From Candidatus Sulfotelmatobacter sp. (GTDB lineage: Bacteria > Acidobacteriota > Terriglobia > Terriglobales > Acidobacteriaceae): a DNA stretch of 64,000 nt. Below, piece by piece: positions 37,643 to 46,494 of this stretch. Within the stretch, counting starts at the first letter, position 1. Each line of letters opens with the position of its first letter. A model generated the notes under the pieces. The model did no database searches, was not told where the DNA came from, and saw only the letters and a list, made by a program, of their open reading frames with translations. The DNA lies in the NCBI GenBank assembly GCA_030040965.1, contig JASHOT010000130.1, forward strand, positions 36,932 to 100,931, read 5' to 3'. A program made the position numbers and the translations under genes.

Positions 37643-38101
37643 TCACTTGTCTAGTCTCGCAAATCCTTTGGCGATCACATCCTGCGTGTCCTCCGCCAGG
37701 TTCAGCGCCGGCAACTCTTCCCGTGTGAACCAGCGCACCTCCGCCGCATCGCTCGCTGCGCCTAGCTCTCCACCCACCGGACGGCACAAGAAATCGATCA
37801 GCACGTAGTGATACTGCACGCGATTCTGGGCGTCACGCAGCACTCGGTCATAGACGCCAAGCAGCTCACCCGGTTCGACGATCAATCCTGTTTCCTCGCG
37901 CGCCTCGCGTACCGCCGCCTCGCGCACCAATTCGCCGACTTCGAGCACGCCGCCTGGGATCGACCACTGGCCCTGAATCGGCGGATGCGCCCGCTTCACC
38001 AGCACCACACGCGCATCTTGCTTTTGACCTGGCTTTCGCTCTGGCTCGATGATGATCGCGCCCACGCCGACGAAGGGATGCTCTGGAAATTCTCGTTTCA
38101 T
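37643..38101 (-). CDS. Nudix hydrolase, ADP-ribose pyrophosphatase-like
   Basis: A 152-residue Nudix enzyme with a canonical box, GGVLEVGELVREAAVREARE followed by ETGL, where the REXXEE glutamates coordinate Mg. The core strands IQGQWSIPGGVLE and the C-terminal EVRWFTREELPAL match the ADP-ribose/NADH pyrophosphatase subgroup. It cleaves nucleoside diphosphates linked to another moiety; the exact substrate is not defined. It is divergent from ligD, with 146 bp between the two starts, and convergent with the GNAT gene. Confidence 0.92.
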   Translation of the reverse strand: MKREFPEHPFVGVGAIIIEPERKPGQKQDARVVLVKRAHPPIQGQWSIPGGVLEVGELVREAAVREAREETGLIVEPGELLGVYDRVLRDAQNRVQYHYVLIDFLCRPVGGELGAASDAAEVRWFTREELPALNLAEDTQDVIAKGFARLDK

Positions 38102-38247
38102 CCGCAGTGTTCAGCTTGCACCACAAAATCCGGAACGAGATCTTCCTCCGGACTGGAAGGGCGATTATAGCCGCTGCTGGATCCTGCTACGGTGGCCGAT
38201 GTACGGCTTGCGGCGAGCGCGCTTGCTAGAATGGCCTCGGGACAAGT

Positions 38248-40188
38248 ATGGCCCTGGAAGAATACAAGCGGAAGCGGCGTTTCGAAGACACGCCTGAGCC
38301 TCCGCCGAAGGTCGAACTGAAGTCCGGTCATCGCTTCGTCGTGCAGAAGCACGATGCCACGCGACTGCACTACGACTTTCGCCTGGAACTCGACGGCGTT
38401 CTCAAGTCGTGGGCCGTGCCGAAGGGTCCGTCGCTCGACCCCGCCGACAAGCGTCTGGCTATGCAGGTCGAGGATCATCCCGTCTCGTATTTTGATTTCG
38501 AGGGCAATATTCCGGAAGGCAACTACGGCGCGGGCAGCGTGATGGTCTGGGACGTGGGCACGTGGCAGCCGCTCTCCCCAGTCCAGAAAGATGGCAAGTA
38601 CGTTCCCGCATCTGATGCCGAAGCGGAAGCCATGCTCACCAAAGGCGATCTGAAATTCCGCCTGCAGGGCAAGCGCCTGAACGGCGATTTCGCGCTGGTC
38701 AAGATGAAAGGCCGCCGTCCCGGCAGCAAGGGCAACGAGTGGCTCATGATCAAGAAACATGATGATAAGGTCGTTGAGGGTTACGACGCAGGAGATATCG
38801 ACGAGTCCGTGCTGAGCAAGCGCAGCATGGACGAAATCGCGCGAGACGCCGGTTCGCGGGAATGGAAAAGTCGTCCCGCCGGTCGCGGGAAACTGAGGGC
38901 CGCGTGGCTGGCCGATGCGGTTGCACGCCTTGATGAGAAAAAGCGCGACCAAAAAAAAAAGCAAACGCAAAGCCCAACCGCCGAGAACGCAAAGGCCGCC
39001 AAGAAAAATAAGTCAAGAAAATCGAAGTTAGCCGACGGCACGGACAAATCTTCAGCTCCATCTTCACAAGAATCCTCGTTACGCGAGTCTGCTCCAGCCG
39101 GCCTCGTCGCATTGTCTTTAGAAAAGAACAACGGAAAGTCCCCGGTTCCCTCCACGATCTCGCCGGTGAATTCAGGACCCGTCAAGCGTTCCATGCCCAC
39201 GGCCGTCCATCCCATGCTCGCCGAATCAATCGAAAAGCCTTTCGACAGCGCCGAGTGGCTGTTCGAGATCAAATGGGACGGCTACCGTGCCGTCGCTTTC
39301 ATCGAAAACGGAAAAGCGCGTCTCGTCTCCCGCAACCAGAACGATCTCACGCCCCGTTATCCCGAACTCAAAGACTTGCCGCAATTCATCAAGGCGAAAA
39401 GCGCTATCCTCGATGGCGAGGTCGTCGCGCTCGACGCTGAGGGTCGCGCCTCGTTTAGCCTCATGCAGCAGCGCACAGGATTTCGCCCCGGCGGTAAACG
39501 TGCCGCTGCCCGCGCGGACGTGCCCGTGGTCTACTATGCGTTCGACCTGCTCTATCTTGACGGTTACGACTGGCGCCGCATGCCGCTCGAAGATCGCAAG
39601 CAGGAACTCGCATCCATCTTCGTCGCGGGCGATTCCCTGCGCTATTCCGATCACGTAACAGAGCACGGCAAGGGCCTGTTCGAGATCGCGGCGAGCAAGG
39701 GCCTGGAAGGAATTCTTGCCAAGAAGCGCGGCAGCTTCTACGAAGAACGCCGCAGCCGCGAGTGGCTGAAGATCAAAATCCGTCACCGGCTCGAGTGCGT
39801 GGTGGGCGGATACACCGAGCCCGAAGGCAGCCGCGCCCACTTCGGCTCACTCGTGCTCGGCCTTTACGATGACAATGGACGTCTGATTCACGTCGGACAG
39901 GCCGGCAGCGGCTTCGATCAGAAATCGCTCGCAGAAATCTGGAAGATTTTGCAGAAGATCGAGAGCAGCAAAAATCCATTCTTCGGCGAAGTCGAAGCGC
40001 TACGCAGAGTTTTCTGGGTCAAGCCCGAACTGGTCGCCGAAATCGAATACGCCGAGTGGACCGGCGACGGATCTTCGGGAAAGATCGCCGGAACCAGCCC
40101 CAAATTGCGCGCCCCGGTCTTTCTCGGACTGCGCGATGATAAAGATCCCAAAGAATGCCGCTGGGAAGATGCAGTACCCAGTACTTAG
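38248..40188 (+). CDS. ligD: LigD-type DNA ligase with phosphoesterase domain, no polymerase domain
   Basis: A 646-residue non-homologous end-joining ligase. Residues 1-160 form the 3'-phosphoesterase domain ([20 protein letters not shown], then [20 protein letters not shown]). A Lys/Ser-rich linker of about 100 residues follows, then the ATP-dependent ligase with catalytic Lys342 in [11 protein letters not shown], the [10 protein letters not shown] and [12 protein letters not shown] motifs and an OB-fold C-terminal part. The primase-polymerase domain of the longest LigD proteins is missing, and Ku is not in the window; both may be encoded elsewhere. The last five residues (AVPST) and the stop come from a short tandem repeat rather than from the family sequence. 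Confidence 0.94.
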   Translation: MALEEYKRKRRFEDTPEPPPKVELKSGHRFVVQKHDATRLHYDFRLELDGVLKSWAVPKGPSLDPADKRLAMQVEDHPVSYFDFEGNIPEGNYGAGSVMVWDVGTWQPLSPVQKDGKYVPASDAEAEAMLTKGDLKFRLQGKRLNGDFALVKMKGRRPGSKGNEWLMIKKHDDKVVEGYDAGDIDESVLSKRSMDEIARDAGSREWKSRPAGRGKLRAAWLADAVARLDEKKRDQKKKQTQSPTAENAKAAKKNKSRKSKLADGTDKSSAPSSQESSLRESAPAGLVALSLEKNNGKSPVPSTISPVNSGPVKRSMPTAVHPMLAESIEKPFDSAEWLFEIKWDGYRAVAFIENGKARLVSRNQNDLTPRYPELKDLPQFIKAKSAILDGEVVALDAEGRASFSLMQQRTGFRPGGKRAAARADVPVVYYAFDLLYLDGYDWRRMPLEDRKQELASIFVAGDSLRYSDHVTEHGKGLFEIAASKGLEGILAKKRGSFYEERRSREWLKIKIRHRLECVVGGYTEPEGSRAHFGSLVLGLYDDNGRLIHVGQAGSGFDQKSLAEIWKILQKIESSKNPFFGEVEALRRVFWVKPELVAEIEYAEWTGDGSSGKIAGTSPKLRAPVFLGLRDDKDPKECRWEDAVPST

Positions 40189-40198
40189 TACTCGGTGC
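40172..40198. repeat. GTAC heptamer tandem repeat at the ligD 3' end
   Basis: Four 7-bp units (GTACCCA, GTACTTA, GTACTCG, GTGCTTA) cover the last codons and the stop of ligD. The same type of repeat lies at 55580-55612 (scoA) and 62141-62163 (trpC), and in each case it supplies the end of the reading frame. Confidence 0.75.
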
Positions 40199-41278
40199 TT
40201 ACTTAATATCCTTCATCGCCAGCAGCGTGCCGTAATCCCGTCCATTCGCATCCACCGCTCGCGTCACGATTCCGTTAAAGGCATCCTTCAGCTCCGGATA
40301 CTTCGCCGTTAGCGCCTTCATCACGGCAACATTGCTTTGATATGCCTGGTTCGCATTCGAAGCATCTGCGGACTGATATCTCACTGCCAGATCCAGATCA
40401 TTTCCCACAATCTGCGGCGCGATCGACGTCAGTTTATATGTCGCGCCATCCGCCACCAGATCCGCGGTTTTGCCGCTGACTGGAACATCAGTTGGCTGCA
40501 CAGCCGAAGCCTCGTCATAAAGCTTGTCGGTCGCAAGCGTGCTCATGAAACTCAGAGGCGACGCCAGATCGCGCGCCTCCAGATAATAGAACCAGGCCGC
40601 ATGCTGCTGGCCCTTGGCTTTGTATTCGCGCGCCCGCGCCACAAACCAGTCGCTGTCATGTCCGGCAACCGTCGCAGAACGTATATAAAATCCACCGATT
40701 TTCCAGTCGTTGCCTGTCTTTTCCAGAATGAGCGAGAAGTTATCCCGTCCTTGCGGCCAGGTCGCATCCACCACTACGACTCCATATTTTCCCGGCTGAA
40801 GGTTATCCAGGTAAAAAACTGCACTGTTTGCCGTCTGCCCGTTCTTGCCGAACACTCCGCAGTAAAACTCGCCATGCGCCAGCGGACCCGTACCATCCAC
40901 TTCCAGCAGGAAAATCGATTTGATCGCGCCCTTTGCCTGCGCCAGTTCTTTCTGACGAACCTTGACAGCGTCCTGCACGCCGGAAAAATCCGCAGCCAAG
41001 CTGGGCGCGGTATTCTGTTGCAGGCCGGCAATATCGCCCTTCTCCGCCATATCAAATAACCGCTCTCCCGCCGTCGTGAGGGACGAGCGCGTGGCGTCAT
41101 CCAGATCGCTTGACGTCTGGCAGCTTTGCGCGGCAGAGGAAACCGCAAAGGTAAAGACGAATACAAACGGCAGCAGAACGAATAACAGCAATGTCACACG
41201 CGGGAGTTTATGAGCAGTTGTTGCGGGAAGTGTCGCGATGGGCTTCGTTATAACCTGGGCACTGCGGCGCGTGTGCAT
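40199..41278 (-). CDS. Secreted protein of unknown function
   Basis: A 359-residue protein with a long signal or membrane anchor (VTLLLFVLLPFVFVFTFAVS, then SAAQSCQ). The N-terminal mature part is helical (GERLFDMAEKGDIAGLQQ); the middle has beta strands (GEFYCGVFGKNGQTANSAVF, KYGVVVVDATWPQGRDNFSL) and an alternation of Trp and Tyr (DWFVARAREYKAKGQQHAAW, then FYYLEARDL) reminiscent of a TPR-like helix. No catalytic motif is evident. Similar long hypothetical exported proteins occur in Acidobacteria, but I cannot name a family. It is convergent with ligD, the two stops lying 10 bp apart. Confidence 0.78.
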   Translation of the reverse strand: MHTRRSAQVITKPIATLPATTAHKLPRVTLLLFVLLPFVFVFTFAVSSAAQSCQTSSDLDDATRSSLTTAGERLFDMAEKGDIAGLQQNTAPSLAADFSGVQDAVKVRQKELAQAKGAIKSIFLLEVDGTGPLAHGEFYCGVFGKNGQTANSAVFYLDNLQPGKYGVVVVDATWPQGRDNFSLILEKTGNDWKIGGFYIRSATVAGHDSDWFVARAREYKAKGQQHAAWFYYLEARDLASPLSFMSTLATDKLYDEASAVQPTDVPVSGKTADLVADGATYKLTSIAPQIVGNDLDLAVRYQSADASNANQAYQSNVAVMKALTAKYPELKDAFNGIVTRAVDANGRDYGTLLAMKDIK

Positions 41279-41525
41279 GACGAACCCCGCTTTTGCACAA
41301 ATTTTAGGACCACATCAATTCTAGTCCCGCCCCAAGTCCAGGACTATACAGGCTTTACCTGTAACCGGCAGAATTCGTTTTACGCCCGGCGCAAGAGCGC
41401 GGCGCAACCACGTTCTTCTGATGTGGGAAAGCGGCCCGCCCGCTCCTTTCCGGCGATTCCGGTGTAAAATGTAGTGCAGGCGGTTCTTGCGGTATCCCCC
41501 GAAGTCAAATCAGGAGAAGCGGTCC

Positions 41526-42374
41526 ATGAGCACAGGGTCGAAAGGCACGAAGTTCCCGGTCTTCGTCTTGTGTGCGTTCGCGTTGGCAGTCGGCAGTCTG
41601 CATGCGACCGATACCGCGTCCCATAAAACCGATACCGCGTCTTCCCACAAGAAGGCGGCAAAGAAGCCGCAACTGCCTCCTCTGCCTTCCGGCCCCACGG
41701 GCCGTCCCGTTCCGCAGCTTCCGCTTGATTCCATCAAGCCACTGGCACCACAGGTGACTTTTCAGAATGGCCAGCTCACCATCGACGCTCCCAACTCTAC
41801 GTTAGGCGATATTCTCCGGGCGGTAAAAAAACAGACGAATGCCGACATTGACATCCCCGAGGCAACGGATCGCGTGGTCACGCATCTGGGACCGGGCCCT
41901 GTGCGCGCGGTCATCGCCGAACTGCTGAACGGATCGCGCTTCGACTACGTGCTGGTCGGATCGCCCGAAGATCCGAACGTGCTTGCCCGCGTAGTACTGG
42001 TTCCGAAGTCCGGTCCGGACAATCCCGCGACTGCCGGACAGCAGCAGGCCAAAACCCAGGGCGGCCACACGCCCGCGGATGCAAGCGCGCAGGATTCAAG
42101 CGACGCCGACATGTCCGATGACAGCAGCAGTGCGGACGAGACCCCCATCGAACAACCCGCTGCCGAACCCGATCAATCCAATCAGTCCGACCAGCCAGGG
42201 GTGAAGACTCCGCAGCAACTGCTGCAGGAGATGCAACAGCGCCAAATGCAATTCCAGCAGCAGCTGCAGCAGCAACAACAGCAACAAGGCGGGGGACAGC
42301 CCGGCCAGAATCCCGTGCCGCCTCCCGGCATGCCTCCTGGGCGCGTACCGCCGCAGCAGCCGCCCGATCAATAA
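41526..42374 (+). CDS. Secreted STN/secretin-N-like protein with Gln/Pro-rich tail
   Basis: A 282-residue exported protein. After a signal peptide (FVLCAFALAVGSLHA), a short domain (residues about 75-155) with VTFQNGQLTIDAPNSTLGDI, LRAVKKQTNADIDIPEATDR and VLARVVLVPK fits the STN/secretin N-terminal fold found in secretins and TonB receptors. The C-terminal 110 residues are low complexity: an acidic Ser/Asp stretch, then runs of Gln encoded by CAG/CAA repeats, then Pro. The ATG at 41526 follows an AGGAG site; an earlier in-frame start at 41487 has none. No secretin barrel follows, so it may be an accessory or pilotin-like protein. Confidence 0.78.
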   Translation: MSTGSKGTKFPVFVLCAFALAVGSLHATDTASHKTDTASSHKKAAKKPQLPPLPSGPTGRPVPQLPLDSIKPLAPQVTFQNGQLTIDAPNSTLGDILRAVKKQTNADIDIPEATDRVVTHLGPGPVRAVIAELLNGSRFDYVLVGSPEDPNVLARVVLVPKSGPDNPATAGQQQAKTQGGHTPADASAQDSSDADMSDDSSSADETPIEQPAAEPDQSNQSDQPGVKTPQQLLQEMQQRQMQFQQQLQQQQQQQGGGQPGQNPVPPPGMPPGRVPPQQPPDQ

Positions 42375-42478
42375 GGCGAATCAGAAAACAGGCAGGGTGT
42401 CTTGTGCGTCATCCCGAAGGCTGCGTACGAAAGGACGCAACCAGTCCAAGGGAAAACTCCGATTAGGGATTAGATGAA

Positions 42479-43873
42479 TTACGGGCGGTTGCCGCGATCG
42501 TCGGGACGAAGCATGGTCCGTGTGGCGACCGGCGAATCTGCACTGCCCATCGTCCACTCGAGCAGTTTCCAGTCGCGATCGATCTCCGACTCGGTGATTC
42601 CGTGCGGCGAGCGCCGCAGCAGCTCCGATTCCAGCCGCGCTTCGATCAACTGCCGCAGCAGCTGCGGGGGAGCGTCTGCGCCCAACACCGAATCGGCTGA
42701 ATCCACAACTTTCACCGTGTCCTCGCCCGAACGCAGCTCAAGCGTCAGACGGCCCTCAGCATCAAGATCGAGCTTCGCCTTCGATTGCTGCTTCTCCCAC
42801 GCCTTGTCGATTCTCTCTGCCGAGGTCTCCGGATACGCTCCCGCGAGCAGATGCTTCAGCTGCAATTGATAGGATCGCAAATCTTCGTGATCGAGCTGGG
42901 GCTCGGGGTCGCCGCCCACCACAAATACCTTGGCATTCTGCGCCGGATTGAAGCGTCCTGATCCGGTGCCCACATAAACGGCAACCACGCATCCAGCAAA
43001 AATCGGGCTAACCACCGCGCTGGGCACGAAGTATTTCTTCGACTTGAAGAACGATTCCACCACTCCATGCACGGCTGCGCTGCGCGGCGCGCTGCCCGGG
43101 ACCTGCGCAATCACCAGGCGGGAGAAGTGCAGGGCCGGATGCCGGGCGCCGTATTTGGTCAGCGTCTTCGCCATCTGCTTCGGCGTGCTGATGCCCACGT
43201 CCGCCACTACGCTGCGATGCAGCGCCTTTGGATAATAAAAGTTGATGATGTCTTTGGCGAAGTCGGCGCAGTTGCGCGAGACAGTGTGGAAATGCGAGAC
43301 GTTGGGCGAAGAATTCAGCTTTTGAATCAACGCCTCATCCTGCTCGGGCGAGGTCTCGACCTCGAACCCATAGATGGCGCGGTCATATGACGATCCCACC
43401 AGCTCGTACCAGTTGCCGCCCGGAGCCTCTCCGTCCCTACGGTCCGGTACGATCGCTTCCAGATGCTTCCGCCGGTATTGATCGCGCAGAAATGCCGTCA
43501 TCTTGGCGTCGGCGAACAACGGCACATCCTCGGCACGATCGACTGCATAGAGGTAAGGAATCAGTGGAATCGCCACCCAATCGTAGCCGCCCACACCGTC
43601 ATACCGGCTGAGCACCACGCCGGTCTCACCGGGAGCGCAGGGGCGCAGAACCAGCGGCGTCTCCGCGCACACGTTCGACAAATAGACCGCCGCATGCCCG
43701 GTCGCCGTGAAAAATCCCAATTTGCCGTACGGTTCTTCCAGAAGAAGGGTAGCCGAAGCGTTCGCCAGCGAAGCACACGTCAGCATCAGCAAAATGCAGA
43801 AGAGACGAGCGAAAACGGGCGGGACTGATCTTGCGTTGTCGCGCCGCATTGGTTGGATGTGGCGTGAAAGCAT
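42479..43873 (-). CDS. Exported protein with Lnb/DUF4105-like permuted papain signature
   Basis: A 464-residue protein with a signal peptide (FCILLMLTCASLANAS). The N-terminal part has GKLGFFTATGHAAVYLSNVC (candidate catalytic His) and the middle has SRNCADFAKDIINFYYPKAL (candidate catalytic Cys), the spacing and order of permuted NlpC/P60-type hydrolases such as the Lnb N-terminal (DUF4105) family. A hydrophobic helix (SAVVSPIFAGCVVAVYVG) around residue 290 may be a membrane anchor, and the C-terminal 130 residues are mixed helical. A hydrolase or acyl-transfer role is an inference from the His and Cys motifs. There are 195 bp without a gene between it and queG. Confidence 0.7.
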   Translation of the reverse strand: MLSRHIQPMRRDNARSVPPVFARLFCILLMLTCASLANASATLLLEEPYGKLGFFTATGHAAVYLSNVCAETPLVLRPCAPGETGVVLSRYDGVGGYDWVAIPLIPYLYAVDRAEDVPLFADAKMTAFLRDQYRRKHLEAIVPDRRDGEAPGGNWYELVGSSYDRAIYGFEVETSPEQDEALIQKLNSSPNVSHFHTVSRNCADFAKDIINFYYPKALHRSVVADVGISTPKQMAKTLTKYGARHPALHFSRLVIAQVPGSAPRSAAVHGVVESFFKSKKYFVPSAVVSPIFAGCVVAVYVGTGSGRFNPAQNAKVFVVGGDPEPQLDHEDLRSYQLQLKHLLAGAYPETSAERIDKAWEKQQSKAKLDLDAEGRLTLELRSGEDTVKVVDSADSVLGADAPPQLLRQLIEARLESELLRRSPHGITESEIDRDWKLLEWTMGSADSPVATRTMLRPDDRGNRP

Positions 43874-44068
43874 AGTTACCCCAGACAGAATTCTAACTTC
43901 CCTATTAAGAACCCTTTAGCGGAAGAATAGTTGCTGAGAATCGGAAAAACCAGTTACGGAAGTTTCACCAATTTGGCTTGGGGAAAGCCCTGACGCAAGG
44001 CGAAATAATGGCGAATGTAAGATCTCTTTTCGGTTACAGATTTGGAACCCGTTCGTAGCGTTATTTTA

Positions 44069-45172
44069 TCAGGTTTGCGATTCAATCCGGCGTTTCGCCC
44101 AAAGCGAGCTCTCCCTTACGTTTTCATCGTCGTCCTTCGCCATTTCTTCGAGAATGGGCAAGAAGTCGCGATTCCCGCCATTCCCCATGGCGATGGCAGC
44201 ATTCCGGCGCAGCCCGGACCGCTTCGCCCTCCGCAGCGGCGATCCGCGGAAAGCTGACCGGAACTCGTCTTCCGACATCTCCGCCAGCCACTCCAGCGCC
44301 GGATTCACCATCCCATCTCTCGCCTCGAACTCGCGCGCAGCCGTTACCGGCGCCTTGCGATTCCAAGGGCACACATCCTGGCAGATGTCGCAGCCAAACA
44401 CGTGTCGCCCAATCTGCGCCCGGAACTCCTCCGGAATCTTTCCGCGCTTTTCAATCGTGAGATAGGCAATGCAGCGGTTTGAATCCAGCTGATAGGGCGC
44501 AACAATGGCATTGGTGGGGCAGGCTTCAATGCAGCGCGTGCACGTGCCGCAACGATCGGGAGCGGGCAAATTCGCGGCAGACAAATCGGCAGTGATCTCG
44601 AGCGCAGTCAAAATTACGCCCAGAAACAGCCACGAGCCTTTTTTCTGATTGATAAGGCAGGTGTTCTTGCCAATCCATCCCACACCGGCATATTTGGCAA
44701 AGACCCGTTCGACAATTGGCCCGGTATCGACATAGCAACGCGTCGTCAAGCCCTGCGCGGCGACTGCGTTCTGCAGAGTTCCCTCCACCTGCCGCAAACG
44801 TCTCATCACTGCATCGTGATAATCCTCGCGGCTCCAGGCGTAGCGCGAAATCCATGCTGTTTTGGAGCATTCCCGATCGGGATCTCGCACCTGGGTCGAA
44901 TAAGGATGCCCGGTGTTGTAGTTGATCGCGCACACGATCACGCTGTGCGCCCAGGGCGCGACTCTTGCGAGAGACGCACGCTTCAAATCGCCGCGCTCGT
45001 CGCGGGCTTCCATATACTTCATTTCGCCGGCACGGCCGGCCGCAATCCACTCGGGAAAGTATTTGTGCTCGGGCGCATCCGCGGCCGGAGCAATACCGCA
45101 CAAATCAAAGCCTGCATCCGCGGCGGCGCGTTTGATCAGATCTGCGACTTCGGCATTGATAGCGACCGGCAT
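44069..45172 (-). CDS. queG: Epoxyqueuosine reductase
   Basis: QueG carries out the last step of queuosine formation in tRNA, reducing epoxyqueuosine with cobalamin and two 4Fe-4S clusters. The 367 residues include the catalytic Asp149 in YVDTGPIVERVFAKYAG, the first cluster cysteines 208, 211 and 214 with Cys218 (RCGTCTRCIEACPTNAI), and the second cluster set 261, 264 and 268 with Cys234 (FGCDICQDVCPW). A HEAT-like C-terminal part (RRNAAIAMGNGGNRDFLPIL) completes it. It is flanked upstream by a repeat-rich gap of about 300 bp and has no operon partner. Confidence 0.96.
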   Translation of the reverse strand: MPVAINAEVADLIKRAAADAGFDLCGIAPAADAPEHKYFPEWIAAGRAGEMKYMEARDERGDLKRASLARVAPWAHSVIVCAINYNTGHPYSTQVRDPDRECSKTAWISRYAWSREDYHDAVMRRLRQVEGTLQNAVAAQGLTTRCYVDTGPIVERVFAKYAGVGWIGKNTCLINQKKGSWLFLGVILTALEITADLSAANLPAPDRCGTCTRCIEACPTNAIVAPYQLDSNRCIAYLTIEKRGKIPEEFRAQIGRHVFGCDICQDVCPWNRKAPVTAAREFEARDGMVNPALEWLAEMSEDEFRSAFRGSPLRRAKRSGLRRNAAIAMGNGGNRDFLPILEEMAKDDDENVRESSLWAKRRIESQT

Positions 45173-45189
45173 TGTCTTCGACAGTAAGT

Positions 45190-45290
45190 CCGATTGCGGA
45201 TTTCAGCTTTTAGATTGCAGATTTGCAGGCAGACTGCGTTCGGCGTTGCGAATCTTCAATCTGAAATCTTCATCTTCCATCTTCCCAAAC
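45190..45290. repeat. Degenerate short tandem repeats between queG and the next gene
   Basis: Imperfect copies of GATTGCAGATTT-like and AATCTTCAATCTGAAATCTTC-like words fill the gap. The AGATTTCAGATTGAAGATT pattern recurs around 60053-60140 in the trpA-trpB gap. The rest of the 305-bp gap holds the ribosome site for the next gene. Confidence 0.5.
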
Positions 45291-45477
45291 TGGCATCCCG
45301 AATCAGGAATCTTCAGATTTTTCTGCGATAACTCTTGCGCCCACAAACTCAGAGTATTACCTTGCCGTAACAGAGTCACGCATCTTCCCTGCGCGTTCTC
45401 CCAACCCGGGTGCAGTAAATCCGAGCAAAGAATTTGCAAAGGAGAATCGCCGATGCCACTTATTTTCGCAGCCACAA

Positions 45478-46287
45478 TTGTCGACAGCGCAAATCTCTGT
45501 GATCAATGAAAGCACCGTTCTGACTGATGCTGAAGTCAATTCCGTCGTGGCCGCACTGCAACAGCAGGTCACTAATGACTTCCGTCCGGTCTGGGGCACC
45601 GACGCCGAACTGACCATGATTCCGCAGGGCTCGCAGCCGCCTGCCGGCAGTGGGTGGCTCGCCATCCTTGACGACCCCGATCAGGCAGGCGCCCTCGGCT
45701 ATCACGACCTCACACCCGACGGCCTGCCTATCGGCAAGGTCTTCGCCGACAGCGATCTCAAAGCGGGCACTCCCTGGAGCGTCACCGCCAGCCGCGAACT
45801 GCTCGAAATGCTCGCCGATCCCAACATCAACCTGAGCGTGCTGGTGCAGAACAGCTCGAACGGCAGTACCACCACCGGCATGCTCTACGCCTACGAAGTC
45901 TGCGATGCCTGCGAAGACGATAGTTTCGGTTACCAGATCAACAATATCCTGGTTTCCGACTTCGTCTATCCGACCTGGTTTGAAAGCTTTCGGGCGCAGG
46001 GCACGCAATTCGATCACATGAAGCAAATCAGAAGTCCGCTCGAGTTGCTTCCCAACGGCTACATCGGAGTTTTCCAGATCAACAATGGCAGTGGGTGGCA
46101 ACAGCAAACTGCCGAGAAGCACCCAACCAACTTGCGTCATCGCGGGCACGTCGGCTGCCGCCGCGAACGTCGTTCCATCCCTCGCACTGAATGGCTGACG
46201 AGCCTGCCTCAGCGCAAGATTACGCACAACGCACAGCAATACCTGCAGCACCTGCAGACGCTTCATCGCCGCAAGCCAGCGGCATGA
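45478..46287 (+). CDS. Conserved hypothetical protein, possibly frameshifted at its start
   Basis: A 269-residue protein with ISVINESTVLTDAEVNSVVA, LGYHDLTPDGLPIGKVFADS, SVTASRELLEMLADPNINLS and YAYEVCDACEDDSFGYQINN, a family seen in actinobacterial and acidobacterial genomes without a known function; HDLTPDG and ASRELLE are reminiscent of a degenerate metallopeptidase site. The frame itself has no good start (TTG at 45478, no ribosome site). A strong site, AAAGGAG, serves an ATG at 45453 in a different frame (MPLIFAATIVDSANLCDQ, stop at 45509); one extra base between them would explain this. A strong terminator follows the stop. Confidence 0.7.
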   Translation: MSTAQISVINESTVLTDAEVNSVVAALQQQVTNDFRPVWGTDAELTMIPQGSQPPAGSGWLAILDDPDQAGALGYHDLTPDGLPIGKVFADSDLKAGTPWSVTASRELLEMLADPNINLSVLVQNSSNGSTTTGMLYAYEVCDACEDDSFGYQINNILVSDFVYPTWFESFRAQGTQFDHMKQIRSPLELLPNGYIGVFQINNGSGWQQQTAEKHPTNLRHRGHVGCRRERRSIPRTEWLTSLPQRKITHNAQQYLQHLQTLHRRKPAA

Positions 46288-46309
46288 CGTCTGCATTTTT
46301 CCCCATCGT

Positions 46310-46333
46310 GCCCCGCGCAAGCGGGGCTTTTTT
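46310..46333 (+). terminator. Rho-independent terminator
   Basis: GCCCCGC and GCGGGGC form a 7-bp stem with a GCAA loop, followed by six T. It lies 22 bp after the stop of the hypothetical gene ending at 46287. Confidence 0.9.
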
Positions 46334-46454
46334 CATGCGCACATCCGCATTATGGATTCGTTCGTGCTGCAAGAGAATCTCGCTAGGCTCCGGCCGCTGA
46401 GTGTTTTCTGCTAATCATTCAGCTTGCACCGATTGGGAGGGCCCTGTCCGGTCG

Positions 46455-46482
46455 CTGACAAATCTTGACACAGGGGTATAAT
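46455..46482 (+). promoter_or_regulatory. Sigma-70-like promoter of the 2H phosphoesterase gene
   Basis: CTGACA at 46455-46460 and a perfect TATAAT at 46477-46482 are 16 bp apart. The start site would be near 46489, only about 6 nt before the ATG at 46495, so the message would be nearly leaderless; no ribosome site is present. A TTGACA at 46465 is too close to the -10 box to serve. Confidence 0.55.
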
Positions 46483-46494
46483 TTTCGTTCAGGT

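Noticed and set aside
46465..46470. TTGACA as the -35 box for the 2H phosphoesterase promoter
   Set aside because: It is only 6 bp from TATAAT; CTGACA ten bases earlier has the proper 16-bp spacing.
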